A stretch of DNA of 64,000 bases from an uncultured Peptococcaceae bacterium (GCA_937976375.1 CALJRU010000063.1:62001-126000); one strand, 5' to 3'. Shown: positions 1 to 8,887, counted from the first letter of the stretch. The notes: a model not told the origin generated them from the sequence alone. Program-made: numbers and translations.

Positions 1-1
1 C

Positions 2-898
2 GAACTTGTCAACACTGCCACCGAACGCGGTGAAGCCATCAGCCAAATCGTGCTTCGCGATCAGGCCGAGCAAATGGACACCGAACCCAAGGTGCTGTTC
101 AACAAAATGCGCGACAACTACCATGTCATGCAAGAAAGCATCCAAAAAGGCACCGATCCCAACATCCGCAGCACCAGTGGCCTCACCGGCGGCGATGCCT
201 ATAAACTCTATAGCGTTCACAAGCAAGGCAAGTCTCTCACCGGCAGCTTCATCAGCGGTGCCATCTGGCGCGCCCTCGCCGTCAGCGAGCTCAACGCCGC
301 CATGGGCCGCATCGTTGCTGCACCAACCGCAGGCAGCTGCGGCATTCTGCCTGCAGCCATCGTCACCATGCAGGAAGAATACAGCCTCGACGAATACGAC
401 TGCGTCATGGCCCTCTTTACCGCTTCCGCTGTCGGCATGGTCATTGGCAACAACGCCTCCCTCGCCGGCGCTTCCGGCGGCTGCCAGGCCGAATGCGGCT
501 CCGCCAGTGCCATGGCCGCTGCAGCCGTGGTTGAACTGGCCGGCGGCACGCCTGCCATGAGCGGCGAAGCCGTTGCCATCGCCATCAAAAACATCCTCGG
601 GCTCGTCTGCGATCCTGTTGCCGGCCTCGTCGAAATTCCTTGCATCAAGCGCAACGCCGGCGGCGTCACCACCGCCTTCATGGCGGCCGAAGTCGCCCTT
701 GCCGGCATCGCCAGCCACATTCCTGCCGACGAAACTATCCTCGCCATGAAGCGCATCGGCGACACCCTGCCAGCCACCCTGCGCGAAACCGCAGAAGGCG
801 GCCTCGCCATGACCCCAACAGGCCAAAAGCTCAACACCCTCGTATTCGGTGAAAATGCCGACGCAGCCGCTTGCAGCAGCTGCCGCGCCTGCCGCTGA
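2..898 (+). CDS. sdaAA: L-serine dehydratase, iron-sulfur-dependent, alpha subunit (5' partial)
   Basis: The frame is open to the left edge, so only a few N-terminal residues are missing; about 298 residues are visible, close to full length for a separate alpha subunit. Characteristic Fe-S serine dehydratase motifs are present: AGSCGILPA, SGGCQAECGSA and CDPVAGLVEIPC, plus a C-terminal CSSCRAC cluster. This family deaminates L-serine to pyruvate and ammonia using an oxygen-sensitive 4Fe-4S cluster. The beta subunit is presumably just upstream, outside the window. A strong hairpin terminator follows the stop within 20 bp, so this is the last gene of its operon. Identification is firm. Confidence 0.93.
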   Translation, partial: ELVNTATERGEAISQIVLRDQAEQMDTEPKVLFNKMRDNYHVMQESIQKGTDPNIRSTSGLTGGDAYKLYSVHKQGKSLTGSFISGAIWRALAVSELNAAMGRIVAAPTAGSCGILPAAIVTMQEEYSLDEYDCVMALFTASAVGMVIGNNASLAGASGGCQAECGSASAMAAAAVVELAGGTPAMSGEAVAIAIKNILGLVCDPVAGLVEIPCIKRNAGGVTTAFMAAEVALAGIASHIPADETILAMKRIGDTLPATLRETAEGGLAMTPTGQKLNTLVFGENADAAACSSCRACR

Positions 899-917
899 AC
901 AATACAACATCACAAAC

Positions 918-963
918 AAAGCAGGCCGACTGTCCAATCAACGACAGTCGGCCTGCTTTTTGC
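918..963 (+). terminator. Rho-independent terminator of sdaAA
   Basis: A 17-bp perfect stem (918-934 with 943-959), an 8-nt loop and a short T run lie directly downstream of the serine dehydratase stop. Confidence 0.9.
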
Positions 964-975
964 CTGCAAGTGTTC

Positions 976-1164
976 AAAAAAAGAAGGCAACCCAGTCCAG
1001 GCTGCCAAGCAAGGGGAATGATATCGTGGGAAAGTGCGCGAGCGTTAACAGGGGTGCGTCTCACGGTGACGGGCCAGCTTATTGGTGGCGTCCTACTGCC
1101 CAATCACCGCCAGGGGATGGAACGCAGTGCGCTCGGTTTCACTCACCGATGATTATTCTACGCA
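976..1164 (-). ncRNA. Candidate stand-alone structured small RNA
   Basis: No convincing protein frame occupies this interval. On the minus strand a promoter-like pair (TTAACA, 18 nt, TACAAT) sits immediately upstream of GGGTGCGT (1160-1167), which pairs perfectly with ACGCACCC (1052-1059), closing a roughly 100-nt domain that contains a further CGGTGA/TCACCG helix. The unit ends in a hairpin (986-1006) followed by a run of T residues. The predicted transcript is about 185-190 nt, and no minus-strand gene follows it. The size suits 6S RNA, but I do not recognise a family signature; an orphan riboswitch-like RNA is also possible. Confidence 0.5.
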
Positions 1165-1167
1165 CCC

Positions 1168-1197
1168 ATTGTAAAGCCTGCCACCTTGCTTTGTTAA
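1168..1197 (-). promoter_or_regulatory. Promoter-like site for the candidate small RNA
   Basis: Reading the minus strand, TTAACA (1192-1197) is separated by 18 nt from TACAAT (1168-1173). The predicted start falls at the 5' arm of the closing helix of the RNA. Confidence 0.5.
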
Positions 1198-1226
1198 AAT
1201 CTATGTAAAGTTTCACTTTTTCCATC

Positions 1227-1254
1227 AAAAAAGCCCTGCGCGCGCAGGGCTTTT
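1227..1254. terminator. Bidirectional terminator between the kinase gene and the RNA locus
   Basis: A GC-rich palindrome (AAGCCCTGCGC with its complement) flanked by A and T runs ends four bases before the stop of the minus-strand kinase gene. Confidence 0.85.
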
Positions 1255-1257
1255 CGA

Positions 1258-2103
1258 TTATTGATGCAGTTTTTCCGCCAGGCCACTCACCAGCTGTGGA
1301 ATGGTGGTTTCAAAGTCCACCCCGTACCAAGGCTTGTCTGGATTTTTCAAGGTTTCACGAATCGTTTCAGCCGTGTAGTCAGCAGCCAGCGCAAAAGCAT
1401 CCTTCAGCGCCAAACCGCGCACAATCCCGCCGACCGACACACTGGAGAACACATCGCCAGTGCCATGATAAGCGGCGTCCACATGGTCGTTCTGATAGAA
1501 GAAATACTCGCCGCTGCGCGTATCCAGCCCGTACACGCCGTTCTTGCCTTCAGACAAAGCAATGCCTGTCAGCACCACAACCTTGCTGCCAAAAGCAGCC
1601 AACTTGTTCAGCAGCTCCTTCACATAGGCTTCGTCGTAGCTTTCCTTATACTCTGTGTCGGTCATGAAGCAAGCCTCGGTGAGGTTTGGCACAATGATGT
1701 CCGCTTCGCCGCAGAGGGTGGCGTTCTGCTTCGCATAGGCTTCGTCAAAAGCAGGATACAGCTTGCCGTGGTCCGCCATGACAGGGTCAATGAAAATCAG
1801 CGTGTCGTCGTCCTTGAATTCGGCGAAGATCTTCTTGCAGATTTCAATTTCTTCCTGGCTGCCGAGATAACCGGTGTAAATGGCGTCGAAATGGATGCCC
1901 TCTTTTTTCCAGTGGTCCGTAATCGGTACCAGTTGATCGGTCAGATCCTTGCAGGTGAAATCCTTAAACATCGTGTGCGTCGACAGCACTGCCGTTGGCA
2001 GAATCGTCGTCTCCACACCCATCGCTGAAATCACCGGCAGCGCCACCGTGATCGAACACTTACCAAAACAGGAAATATCTTGAATCGTCAACACTCTTTT
2101 CAT
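1258..2103 (-). CDS. Pyridoxine/pyridoxal/pyridoxamine kinase (PfkB/ribokinase superfamily)
   Basis: A 281-residue PdxK/PdxY-like kinase that would phosphorylate B6 vitamers with ATP in the salvage route to pyridoxal phosphate. It opens with MKRVLTIQDISCFGKCS, has the GYLGS and DPVMADHG elements typical of the family, and the C-terminal GTGD anion-hole/catalytic-base motif near residue 215. The ATG at 2103 is preferred over the in-frame ATG at 2112 because GGAGG lies 9 nt upstream of it, while the upstream ATG would sit 3 nt from the site. It is monocistronic, with its own promoter-like sequence and terminator. Substrate preference among B6 vitamers, or hydroxymethylpyrimidine, cannot be read from sequence. 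Confidence 0.85.
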   Translation of the reverse strand: MKRVLTIQDISCFGKCSITVALPVISAMGVETTILPTAVLSTHTMFKDFTCKDLTDQLVPITDHWKKEGIHFDAIYTGYLGSQEEIEICKKIFAEFKDDDTLIFIDPVMADHGKLYPAFDEAYAKQNATLCGEADIIVPNLTEACFMTDTEYKESYDEAYVKELLNKLAAFGSKVVVLTGIALSEGKNGVYGLDTRSGEYFFYQNDHVDAAYHGTGDVFSSVSVGGIVRGLALKDAFALAADYTAETIRETLKNPDKPWYGVDFETTIPQLVSGLAEKLHQ

Positions 2104-2138
2104 AACGAGCATCCTCCTCCGAATGATTACTGACTCTC

Positions 2139-2166
2139 ATTATACGCCGATCTGACCTCTTTGAAA
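2139..2166 (-). promoter_or_regulatory. Promoter-like site for the B6 kinase gene
   Basis: The minus strand shows a consensus TATAAT (2139-2144) with TTTCAA (2161-2166) 16 nt upstream, about 35 bp before the kinase start. The -35 match is only moderate. Confidence 0.55.
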
Positions 2167-2200
2167 TAGCCAATATCAAAACTTTTGGCAAGGCCAGCTC

Positions 2201-2227
2201 GACATGCCAGGCCATATCTGGCATGTC
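2201..2227. repeat. Perfect 10-bp inverted repeat upstream of the kinase promoter
   Basis: GACATGCCAG (2201-2210) pairs with CTGGCATGTC (2218-2227) across a 7-nt loop. No T run follows on either strand, so an operator or RNA hairpin is as likely as a terminator. Confidence 0.6.
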
Positions 2228-2268
2228 AATAATGCTTGCTTTTGGAAATAAAACAGGTCAGACCGGCA

Positions 2269-2300
2269 AAAAAGGACGCGCCGCAACGCGCGTCCTTTTA
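2269..2300 (-). terminator. Terminator of the SLH surface-protein gene
   Basis: AAAAGGACGCG (2270-2280) pairs with CGCGTCCTTTT (2289-2299); the A run on the plus strand gives a T tail for minus-strand transcripts ending at 2320. Confidence 0.85.
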
Positions 2301-2319
2301 CATACACAACAAGCCATTC

Positions 2320-5300
2320 TTAGAACACCTTGTGAGGCACTAAGTCTGTCCATGTTTCGTACTGTTCGCCTTCCTCACGCTCATAGGTATGAGAATGGGT
2401 GGCTTCCTGAATGTCGGCATAGTACCAGGCCTCTGGATCGTTGTCGGCCCAATGCGTCATTTCATCGAGCATGCCCTCGCTGTCCACGGCGCGTTCCAGC
2501 ACACGGTTGATCAATGCCATGGCTTCGGCACGGCTGATGTTCCGGTCAGGACGGAAGGTGCCGTCTTCATAACCGCCAACCCAGCCAGCGCCATACGCCG
2601 CATTGATGGCATCTTCGGCCCAATGACCGCTGATGTCCGTGAAATTCGACTCAGCAGCCGCCAGCTCGTCGAAACGTGTCGCAATCGCTGCATACTCAGC
2701 ACGGGTGATCGGCGCATCCGGACGGAAGCTGCCGTCTTCATAACCTGCCAGCAGCCCAGCATTGGCCAGCGTCGCCACCGGTTCAACATGCCATGCATCG
2801 GCACTCACATCGGTAAAATCGTGGTCCGTCGTGCGGTACGCCTCACGAGATTCATCAGTCAGCAAGCGATAGAAAATCGTAGCCACCTCAGCACGGGTGA
2901 TGTCATTCTCAGGACGAATCGTGTTGTCCTCATAGCCAAAAATGTACGCATAGTGGTCGTCGCGTTCCAACTCAGGCTGATCTGGTTCCTCTGGCTCTGG
3001 TGTTGGTGTAGGATCAGGGTCTGGCGTTGGATCTGGGTCCGTGCCTGGATTCGTGCCTGGGTCCGGTGTTGTGGACGTTTCCCATACAAGCACGTATGGT
3101 GAAAAATCGCCCGGCGCGACATCAAATTTAATGCCCTGATCTTCCATCGTCGGCGTGATTACATCAATCTCAGATGTTGCAACATCCTCGACTTCAAATC
3201 CGGATTTGTCACTGTCACGATGCAGATCTTTGAAGTGAAGAATCTTAAATTCTGTGGTCTTATTCGTACCCGTCGGATATCCCCAGTAAATGGTGACAGC
3301 ATTGCTTGCTTTAATCCAGGCATTGCCATTGTTTGCATCAACAAGGTCAAGATACTTGTATTCATATTGTCGGTTACTGTTTGAACCACCAAGTTCCTCA
3401 TCAACGGCAGCCTTTAATGCTGCTTTTCGCTCATCCCCCTTGCCATCAGATGCAATGATATTATCAAAGAGCAGGGATGGAGCAGCATCGCTTGGAATTG
3501 TCACACCGTCAAGGCCGTTCAATGTATACGTTGTGCCTTCCAGAACAACAGCTGCTGCGCTGTCAGCGGCAACTTTAGAATCTGGAGTTGCTGCTAAAAT
3601 CGGAGTCGTAGGATCGGCATTTTGGACAGCACGCACGGTCAATTTACTGGTACCCAATGCTACAGCATATGTCGTGCCACCATTCAGTGTTGCAGTTACT
3701 TGACTCATATCCACCTCACCCGTATAAAGGGCCACGGTATAGGTATTGAACGTATCATGAACATCTTTCAATTCAAAATTATCGTTCAATGTGGTTTCAC
3801 CAGTTGTGTCATTGGTGTATGTCACACGCACCGGTGGTTGACCTTCGCCTTCTTTGAAATGATAGTAACCTGCTCCATCTTCAACCAAAGTCCAAGTTTT
3901 GCCACTAGTGGCGAATGTTCCTTCTACATTTTTCATTGGCGTTCCGTCTGTACCTATAAGTTGAAACAATGGATGAGGCAGGGTGTTACTTCCTGGTTGC
4001 TCAGCAGCTCCTGGAATGACCACTTGATCGTATCCGCCATCGCCACCCATATAGGCTGTTAGATCTACAGGCTTCAAAGTAATGATGTTCGCTGTAGCAC
4101 CATCTGCTGCTCCACCAGGCAGATTCAGATCAAAACTGCCATTCGCTTTGACATCAACCGTATACAGCGCAACTTTTTTACCTTCATCCACAGTTCCTTT
4201 TTCGTTTGTATTAACAACGGCTGCATACAGTTCTTTATTAGCATCATATCTTGGATTTGTTGGTACGGCTAAATCATACACTGTCAACGGCAAATTACCC
4301 TTATCCGTCTGATACCACATAGCACCAACAACATTTGTTAAATTTTTAGAACTAAGCGCTGTTATCACTGCTGTATCACAGGCAACGGTTCCTGATGGAA
4401 GCGGATTATTATTATTGAAATTATCAGCAGTTGCTGCATTTCCGAATTTCACACCTTCTGATGGACGTTTAATGGAGAAGTCGTATTTTTGCATGTAGAT
4501 GCGCGAATCTTGAATGCTCGGATCATCATCAAGTGTCATGTGAGTGGCCATGCGGCTTCCTCCACTAGTTGTTATTCCAATATCATTTGAAGTTCCTACA
4601 TTACTCACAGAGCATGTGCCAGCATCTTCATCAGGAACCCCAGCATTTTCATTAGGAGCCAAGATCGATGACATATAGTTGTCCTCTATGGTACCTTTTT
4701 TTATTTCTACGTTGCCTCCATCATCACCGGATTGAAAAGCAATACCACCACCAACAGTGGCTGTATAGTTTTCTGTAATGGTACCGCCTTTCATTATGAA
4801 GCTACCGCCTTGACGTACGAATACACCACCACCATCTAAACGAGCGTAATTATCAGATATGGTTCCACCATACATGGTAAAGATACCATCACTGACCAAG
4901 ATGCCGCCACCAGTCTCGTTGGAATAATTACCGCTTATCACAGCAGGATCGTACATATTAACCCAACTATCCCCATGATTGGTTATGGCTATTGCACCGC
5001 CACGGTCAGTACTATAATTGTTACAAATTGAGCCTCTTATCTCAACATTATTTCCTCCCTGAATATATATCGTACCATAATAAACCTTATTATGATGAAT
5101 ATTTGCATTTTCACCAATATTAATAAACGACTGTGTAGTTTGCACGATATGATTGCCGTTAGTATTAACTTCCTTAATTTCACCATCAATAGTTAAAGTG
5201 CCTCTATTTTCCTCCTCTTTCATGCCTCGCATGAAGAAAACATTTCCTGTGCCATTCCACGGACCAATTGTTGCCCCATTCTTCATTTCCAAACTACTCT

Positions 5301-6408
5301 TTGCTTGCATAATATCAAAAAGCGTTCCTGAAGCATCTGCTAAACTGATAAAATTATTACTGATTACAGCACCCTGATTTATTGTGCACAATGCACCATT
5401 TCGAACATGAGTCACAAGACCACTGGTTCCTTGCCACATGTCTGAATTACTCTTTATATTTTTAATTTTCCCACCAATGTTTACAGTGCCGCCATCTGCA
5501 TAGATCGCGCGGCCAACAACGTTACTGATCTCAGAGCCATTGTTCATGGTTGCTTCTGTACCTTGTACCCAGACAGCACCTGCGGCACCATGATCTTCTT
5601 TAGCGTTTTGTCTTTTATCATTTTCGTGATAACCTGCTGTTGGACTCCAATTTGCTTTTGTATCATCATCTATAATTTGGCTTCCGTCTTTCATAGTAAG
5701 TGTCGATCCACCTGTGACGCGAACAGCAGACATCCCGCCATAATTTTTCAATACTGCCTTTTCTCCGAGAATGATATTTGCAGTAGCATCACCGTTTCCG
5801 TAGCCTGCAATAATTGCATCCTGCACAATTTCCGTATTTTGGTATGTTCTAAAATAACTCTCAGGTGGATTTCCACTATAGTTTGAACTAAACTCCGTTT
5901 CACCCTTTGCATTAGAAGCGGCTTGTAAATAATATATTCCTTCATGCCGTTCATGATCATCCAGCGTAATATTCGTTAAAGTAACAGACGCACCTTTTTC
6001 ATTAGGCGTTGTCACTTCAATCATCGCAGGATTGTAAGTTAAACGTGCCGTATCATAAGCCGTACTCATATTATCTCCACGTGTGATTGTCCAAGGACCA
6101 CCTTCACTGGTAATCGTTACATGCTTATCTGCAATTCGAGCCAGAGAATTTACTTCCAAATTTGACATAACATAAATTGTAAAATTATTCTCTGAGCTAC
6201 TATTTATTGCGTTCACAGCATCAGCCAAAGTTGAATAAGGATTCTCTCTCGTCCCAATAGGCTTATTCGGATCCTTCTCAGTGTTCGCCGATACATAAAT
6301 CTCGGTTGGCGAAGCAACCGAATTATCTGCCAATGCCACGCTAGGAATAATACTTGCGAACAGCAGCACGGCGATCAGCAGACAGAAATATTTTTTTAAT
6401 TTACCCAT
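2320..6408 (-). CDS. Large secreted beta-helix protein with three C-terminal SLH domains
   Basis: The 1362-residue product begins with a signal peptide (MGKLKKYFCLLIAVLLFAS, cleavage near ALA-D at about residue 27). The start at 6408 has GGGAGAG upstream and puts the Lys-rich n-region at the N-terminus. Residues of roughly 60-620 are rich in G-G-I/V repeat units such as GGGILVSDG, GGGVFVRQGG and GGGIAFQSG, the pattern of right-handed beta-helix (Pmp/adhesin-like) repeats. Further domains and a Pro/Asp/Thr-rich linker follow, and the last about 215 residues hold three SLH modules (e.g. GYEDGSFRPDAPITRAEYA), which in this family bind pyruvylated cell-wall polymer. Role: surface-anchored adhesin or polysaccharide-binding protein, ligand unknown. 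The beta-helix part is more AT-rich than the SLH part. Confidence 0.85.
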   Translation of the reverse strand: MGKLKKYFCLLIAVLLFASIIPSVALADNSVASPTEIYVSANTEKDPNKPIGTRENPYSTLADAVNAINSSSENNFTIYVMSNLEVNSLARIADKHVTITSEGGPWTITRGDNMSTAYDTARLTYNPAMIEVTTPNEKGASVTLTNITLDDHERHEGIYYLQAASNAKGETEFSSNYSGNPPESYFRTYQNTEIVQDAIIAGYGNGDATANIILGEKAVLKNYGGMSAVRVTGGSTLTMKDGSQIIDDDTKANWSPTAGYHENDKRQNAKEDHGAAGAVWVQGTEATMNNGSEISNVVGRAIYADGGTVNIGGKIKNIKSNSDMWQGTSGLVTHVRNGALCTINQGAVISNNFISLADASGTLFDIMQAKSSLEMKNGATIGPWNGTGNVFFMRGMKEEENRGTLTIDGEIKEVNTNGNHIVQTTQSFINIGENANIHHNKVYYGTIYIQGGNNVEIRGSICNNYSTDRGGAIAITNHGDSWVNMYDPAVISGNYSNETGGGILVSDGIFTMYGGTISDNYARLDGGGVFVRQGGSFIMKGGTITENYTATVGGGIAFQSGDDGGNVEIKKGTIEDNYMSSILAPNENAGVPDEDAGTCSVSNVGTSNDIGITTSGGSRMATHMTLDDDPSIQDSRIYMQKYDFSIKRPSEGVKFGNAATADNFNNNNPLPSGTVACDTAVITALSSKNLTNVVGAMWYQTDKGNLPLTVYDLAVPTNPRYDANKELYAAVVNTNEKGTVDEGKKVALYTVDVKANGSFDLNLPGGAADGATANIITLKPVDLTAYMGGDGGYDQVVIPGAAEQPGSNTLPHPLFQLIGTDGTPMKNVEGTFATSGKTWTLVEDGAGYYHFKEGEGQPPVRVTYTNDTTGETTLNDNFELKDVHDTFNTYTVALYTGEVDMSQVTATLNGGTTYAVALGTSKLTVRAVQNADPTTPILAATPDSKVAADSAAAVVLEGTTYTLNGLDGVTIPSDAAPSLLFDNIIASDGKGDERKAALKAAVDEELGGSNSNRQYEYKYLDLVDANNGNAWIKASNAVTIYWGYPTGTNKTTEFKILHFKDLHRDSDKSGFEVEDVATSEIDVITPTMEDQGIKFDVAPGDFSPYVLVWETSTTPDPGTNPGTDPDPTPDPDPTPTPEPEEPDQPELERDDHYAYIFGYEDNTIRPENDITRAEVATIFYRLLTDESREAYRTTDHDFTDVSADAWHVEPVATLANAGLLAGYEDGSFRPDAPITRAEYAAIATRFDELAAAESNFTDISGHWAEDAINAAYGAGWVGGYEDGTFRPDRNISRAEAMALINRVLERAVDSEGMLDEMTHWADNDPEAWYYADIQEATHSHTYEREEGEQYETWTDLVPHKVF

Positions 6409-6507
6409 TTTAATCTCTCCCTTCATTGTTTTGCGAGGTGTATTAATTGAAGACACGCACTGTTGCGCGTGCACATTCCCCCTTCAATGGTTCGTTAAGT
6501 GTCATTG

Positions 6508-7599
6508 TTATGAATGCCGTTTATTCCCTGCTGTATGTTCGCTGCACACAGGGCATCCGCAGCGCTGGCTGCCGGTGCGGCTGTAGATGATGGCTTTCCA
6601 GGTGTGGCCCTGGCTGCACTGCCACCACACACGCTTGCGGCTGCCCGGGGTAACGTCCTGCGGTGTGAGGCTGCTGTTCAGCGTGGGGTGCCATTCTTTG
6701 GCGACCTCAGGGTATTTGGTGGCGAGATCGTTGAAGCCCGCCAGCACCTTGCGACCAGAGCAATAGGGGCAGCCGTTGCCGCGCTGGGTGCGGCTGGCCA
6801 CCACGGCCTGATAGTCGTGGCCCTGCGGGCAGCGCCACCAAACCTTGCGATTGCTGGCTGGGGCGACCTGTTCAGGGGTGAGGCTGCCGTTTTTAACGGG
6901 GTGCCATTCTCGGGCGAGGTGCGGGTACTGACTGGCGAGGTCGTTGTCGCCAGCGACGACGACCTTGCCGGCACACACAGGACAGCCGCTGCCGTTGACA
7001 CGGCTGGCGACGCTGGCCTGCCAGGCGTGGCCTTTGGCGCACTGCCACCAGACACGGCGGCGTGTGCCCGGCACCACATCGCTCGGCGTGAGGGCACCGT
7101 TTTTGGTGGGATGCCATTCCTTCGCGAGATGTGGGTGGCGGCTGGCCAGGTCGTTGTCGCCTTTTTTGAGCTGTTTGTTGGCGCAGATGGGACAACCGGT
7201 GCCATTCACCCGCGATTTGATCTGCGCGCGCCATGCGTGGCCTTTGGCACAGCGCCACCAAACAAGGCGGTGACTGCCAGGCAGCACCTGGCTTGGGGTG
7301 AGATCGCCGTTTTTCTCAGGATGCCACTCTTTGGCAAGTGCAGGATGGACAGTGGCCAGATCGTTTTCGCCTGCAATAGCATAACGTCCGGAACAATAGG
7401 GACAGCCTGTGCCACTACCAGTTCGGGTATGAACCGCCGCTTGCCAGCGGTGCCCATTTGCACAGCACCACCAAACACGCTTTTTGCTGCCATGAGACAC
7501 AGTCGCCGGTGTAAGCGGTGCGTTGCGCTCATTGTCCCATTCACGGAGAAGTTCTTCCCGCTGTGTGCGCAGGCAAAAATCAAGCAATGATTCTCTCAA
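6508..7599 (-). CDS. Repeated treble-clef zinc-module protein (DUF4379-type)
   Basis: The 363-residue protein consists almost entirely of five tandem modules of about 65 residues. Each has the order LAKEWHP-KNG-LTP--V-PGS-R-VWW-C--GH-W-A---SR--G-GCP-C, i.e. a CxxGH half and a CPxC half of a treble-clef zinc site. Such repeats occur in PF14311-type proteins and are sometimes fused to nucleases; no nuclease domain is visible here. The likely start is TTG at 7599, 8 nt after GGAGG; the ATG at 7644 has no comparable site. It lies between the SLH gene and a recombinase. Nucleic-acid binding is the reasonable inference; a specific function is unknown. Confidence 0.75.
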   Translation of the reverse strand: MRESLLDFCLRTQREELLREWDNERNAPLTPATVSHGSKKRVWWCCANGHRWQAAVHTRTGSGTGCPYCSGRYAIAGENDLATVHPALAKEWHPEKNGDLTPSQVLPGSHRLVWWRCAKGHAWRAQIKSRVNGTGCPICANKQLKKGDNDLASRHPHLAKEWHPTKNGALTPSDVVPGTRRRVWWQCAKGHAWQASVASRVNGSGCPVCAGKVVVAGDNDLASQYPHLAREWHPVKNGSLTPEQVAPASNRKVWWRCPQGHDYQAVVASRTQRGNGCPYCSGRKVLAGFNDLATKYPEVAKEWHPTLNSSLTPQDVTPGSRKRVWWQCSQGHTWKAIIYSRTGSQRCGCPVCSEHTAGNKRHS

Positions 7600-7952
7600 A
7601 ATCGTCAGCCTCCTTTCACTTTTATAGCGCTTGGTCAAAATCAATATTTTGTTGAGCTCAAAGCTCTTTGTTATATGCGAAAATTATAACACAAGATTCG
7701 GAATTTTGTCATTTAAAACCTAAAAATAATGATATTGTTTTTTTGCATGACAAATCAAGGTCATTAGATTTTCGTTATGTAATGGCCTCGCTTCGTGCGC
7801 GCTTTAACAGCTGACCAGTATTGGGTCAGCTGTTTTTTTGCGCAAAAAAATCTTTACGTAATAAGCTTAAAACGTTTTGCTTAATGCTTTTCGAATGAGA
7901 ATCATTGGATTGATGAATAGAAATTAACAAAATATTGATTTTGTCTATTATG
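7600..7952. other. AT-rich intergenic region without a gene
   Basis: This 350-bp stretch lies upstream of the zinc-module gene and downstream of the recombinase stop. It contains one plus-strand terminator (7807-7840) that serves no visible plus-strand gene, so a very short transcript is possible. I see no protein frame. Confidence 0.5.
7807..7839 (+). terminator. Orphan plus-strand terminator
   Basis: ACAGCTGACC (7807-7816) pairs with GGTCAGCTGT (7824-7833) and is followed by seven T residues. No plus-strand gene precedes it within the preceding 6 kb. Confidence 0.75.
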
Positions 7953-8798
7953 CTAGAGCACCAACTGCAGTCGATCGAGCTGATGCAGGCATTCATTGCC
8001 AGAAGTCACCAGATAAATGCGGGTGGTTTCTATAGAAGAGTGACCAAGAACATCGGCGAGACGCGAAATGTCCTTGTAAGTCTGATAGTACAAAGTGGCA
8101 AAGAGATGCCGCAGGTTATGCGGAAAGATTTTGCTTGGCGCAACGTTGGCTGCTTTTGCCAGACGCTTCATTTCCAACCAAATGCGGCAGCGCGACAGGG
8201 ATGAGCCGTCGCTGGCAAGAAAGATTTCACCAGCGGCAATTTTATGAGCGCGTGCATAGCGCAGCAATTTCTGGCAGAGCTTGGATGGAATCAGAATGGT
8301 GCGAATCTTGCCTTTGAGATGGATGTCGGCGCGCCCTTGCTCTGCCGCTTCCACGGTGAGGGCTTTCACTTCGCTGACACGAATGCCGGTGCCGCAAATG
8401 GCTTCCATGAGCAGTGCCAGGCGATGGTTGCCTGTGCGATGAGCGGCACGTACAAGGCGCGTGTATTCATCGCGGCTGAGGTCACGCTCGGCGGGACGAA
8501 ACAGCCGGCGCTGCACGCGCAGATAACGGCAGCGGCAATCTTCCCAGCCCAGCCAATGAAAAAGGCCATTGAGCGCTGCCAGCATGGCATTGACAGTGAC
8601 AGGCGCATAGCCTTCCTCAAGAAGGGCGTCGGCCCAGCGGCTCACGCGCTGATGCGTAACTGGTGCGCCATCCAGCCAACGCGCAAAGGCACGCAGCGCA
8701 CGCATGTATTGGTCAACGGTTCCTTTGGCACGTGCTTCTTCTTCCAAAAACGCATGATACTGATACAATTGAGCAGAAAATAAGCAACGATCTTCCAT
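7953..8798 (-). CDS. Tyrosine recombinase/integrase (XerC/D-like)
   Basis: The 281-residue protein has an N-terminal SAM-like core-binding domain (about residues 8-90) and a C-terminal catalytic domain carrying the full set of active-site residues: Arg in GTGIRVSEVKAL, Lys in LKGKIRT, HNLRH, GHSSIETTRIY with the nucleophilic Tyr near residue 262. It would cut and rejoin DNA through a 3'-phosphotyrosyl intermediate. GAGGAGG lies 8 nt before ATG 8798. It is a single gene, with no excisionase, phage or plasmid genes beside it, and it is not in an obvious Xer chromosomal context. It may be a domestic Xer protein or the relic of an integrated element. Confidence 0.85.
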   Translation of the reverse strand: MEDRCLFSAQLYQYHAFLEEEARAKGTVDQYMRALRAFARWLDGAPVTHQRVSRWADALLEEGYAPVTVNAMLAALNGLFHWLGWEDCRCRYLRVQRRLFRPAERDLSRDEYTRLVRAAHRTGNHRLALLMEAICGTGIRVSEVKALTVEAAEQGRADIHLKGKIRTILIPSKLCQKLLRYARAHKIAAGEIFLASDGSSLSRCRIWLEMKRLAKAANVAPSKIFPHNLRHLFATLYYQTYKDISRLADVLGHSSIETTRIYLVTSGNECLHQLDRLQLVL

Positions 8799-8841
8799 GG
8801 AAAAAACCTCCTCGATAAGTAATTAATTATTATATAGCAAA

Positions 8842-8871
8842 AAAAGCAAGACCCGCAAAGGTCTTGCTTTT
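8842..8871. terminator. Bidirectional terminator downstream of the RarD-like gene
   Basis: AAAAGCAAGACC (8842-8853) pairs with GGTCTTGCTTTT (8860-8871) across a 6-nt loop; it ends the minus-strand transporter transcript. Confidence 0.85.
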
Positions 8872-8887
8872 ATTTATGATCATTTTT

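Noticed and set aside
1052..1160. Cobalamin, TPP, FMN, glycine, lysine or c-di-GMP riboswitch in the first intergenic region
   Set aside because: None of the core sequences of these classes is present on either strand, and no gene follows in the transcript direction.
6514..7590. Long plus-strand frame of 358 codons opposite the zinc-module gene
   Set aside because: It is the antisense shadow of repeated Cys/His/Trp-rich modules; no ribosome site and no family features.
7953..8798. Prophage or integrative element next to the tyrosine recombinase
   Set aside because: Flanking genes are ordinary and I see no att-like direct repeats, tRNA gene or phage genes.
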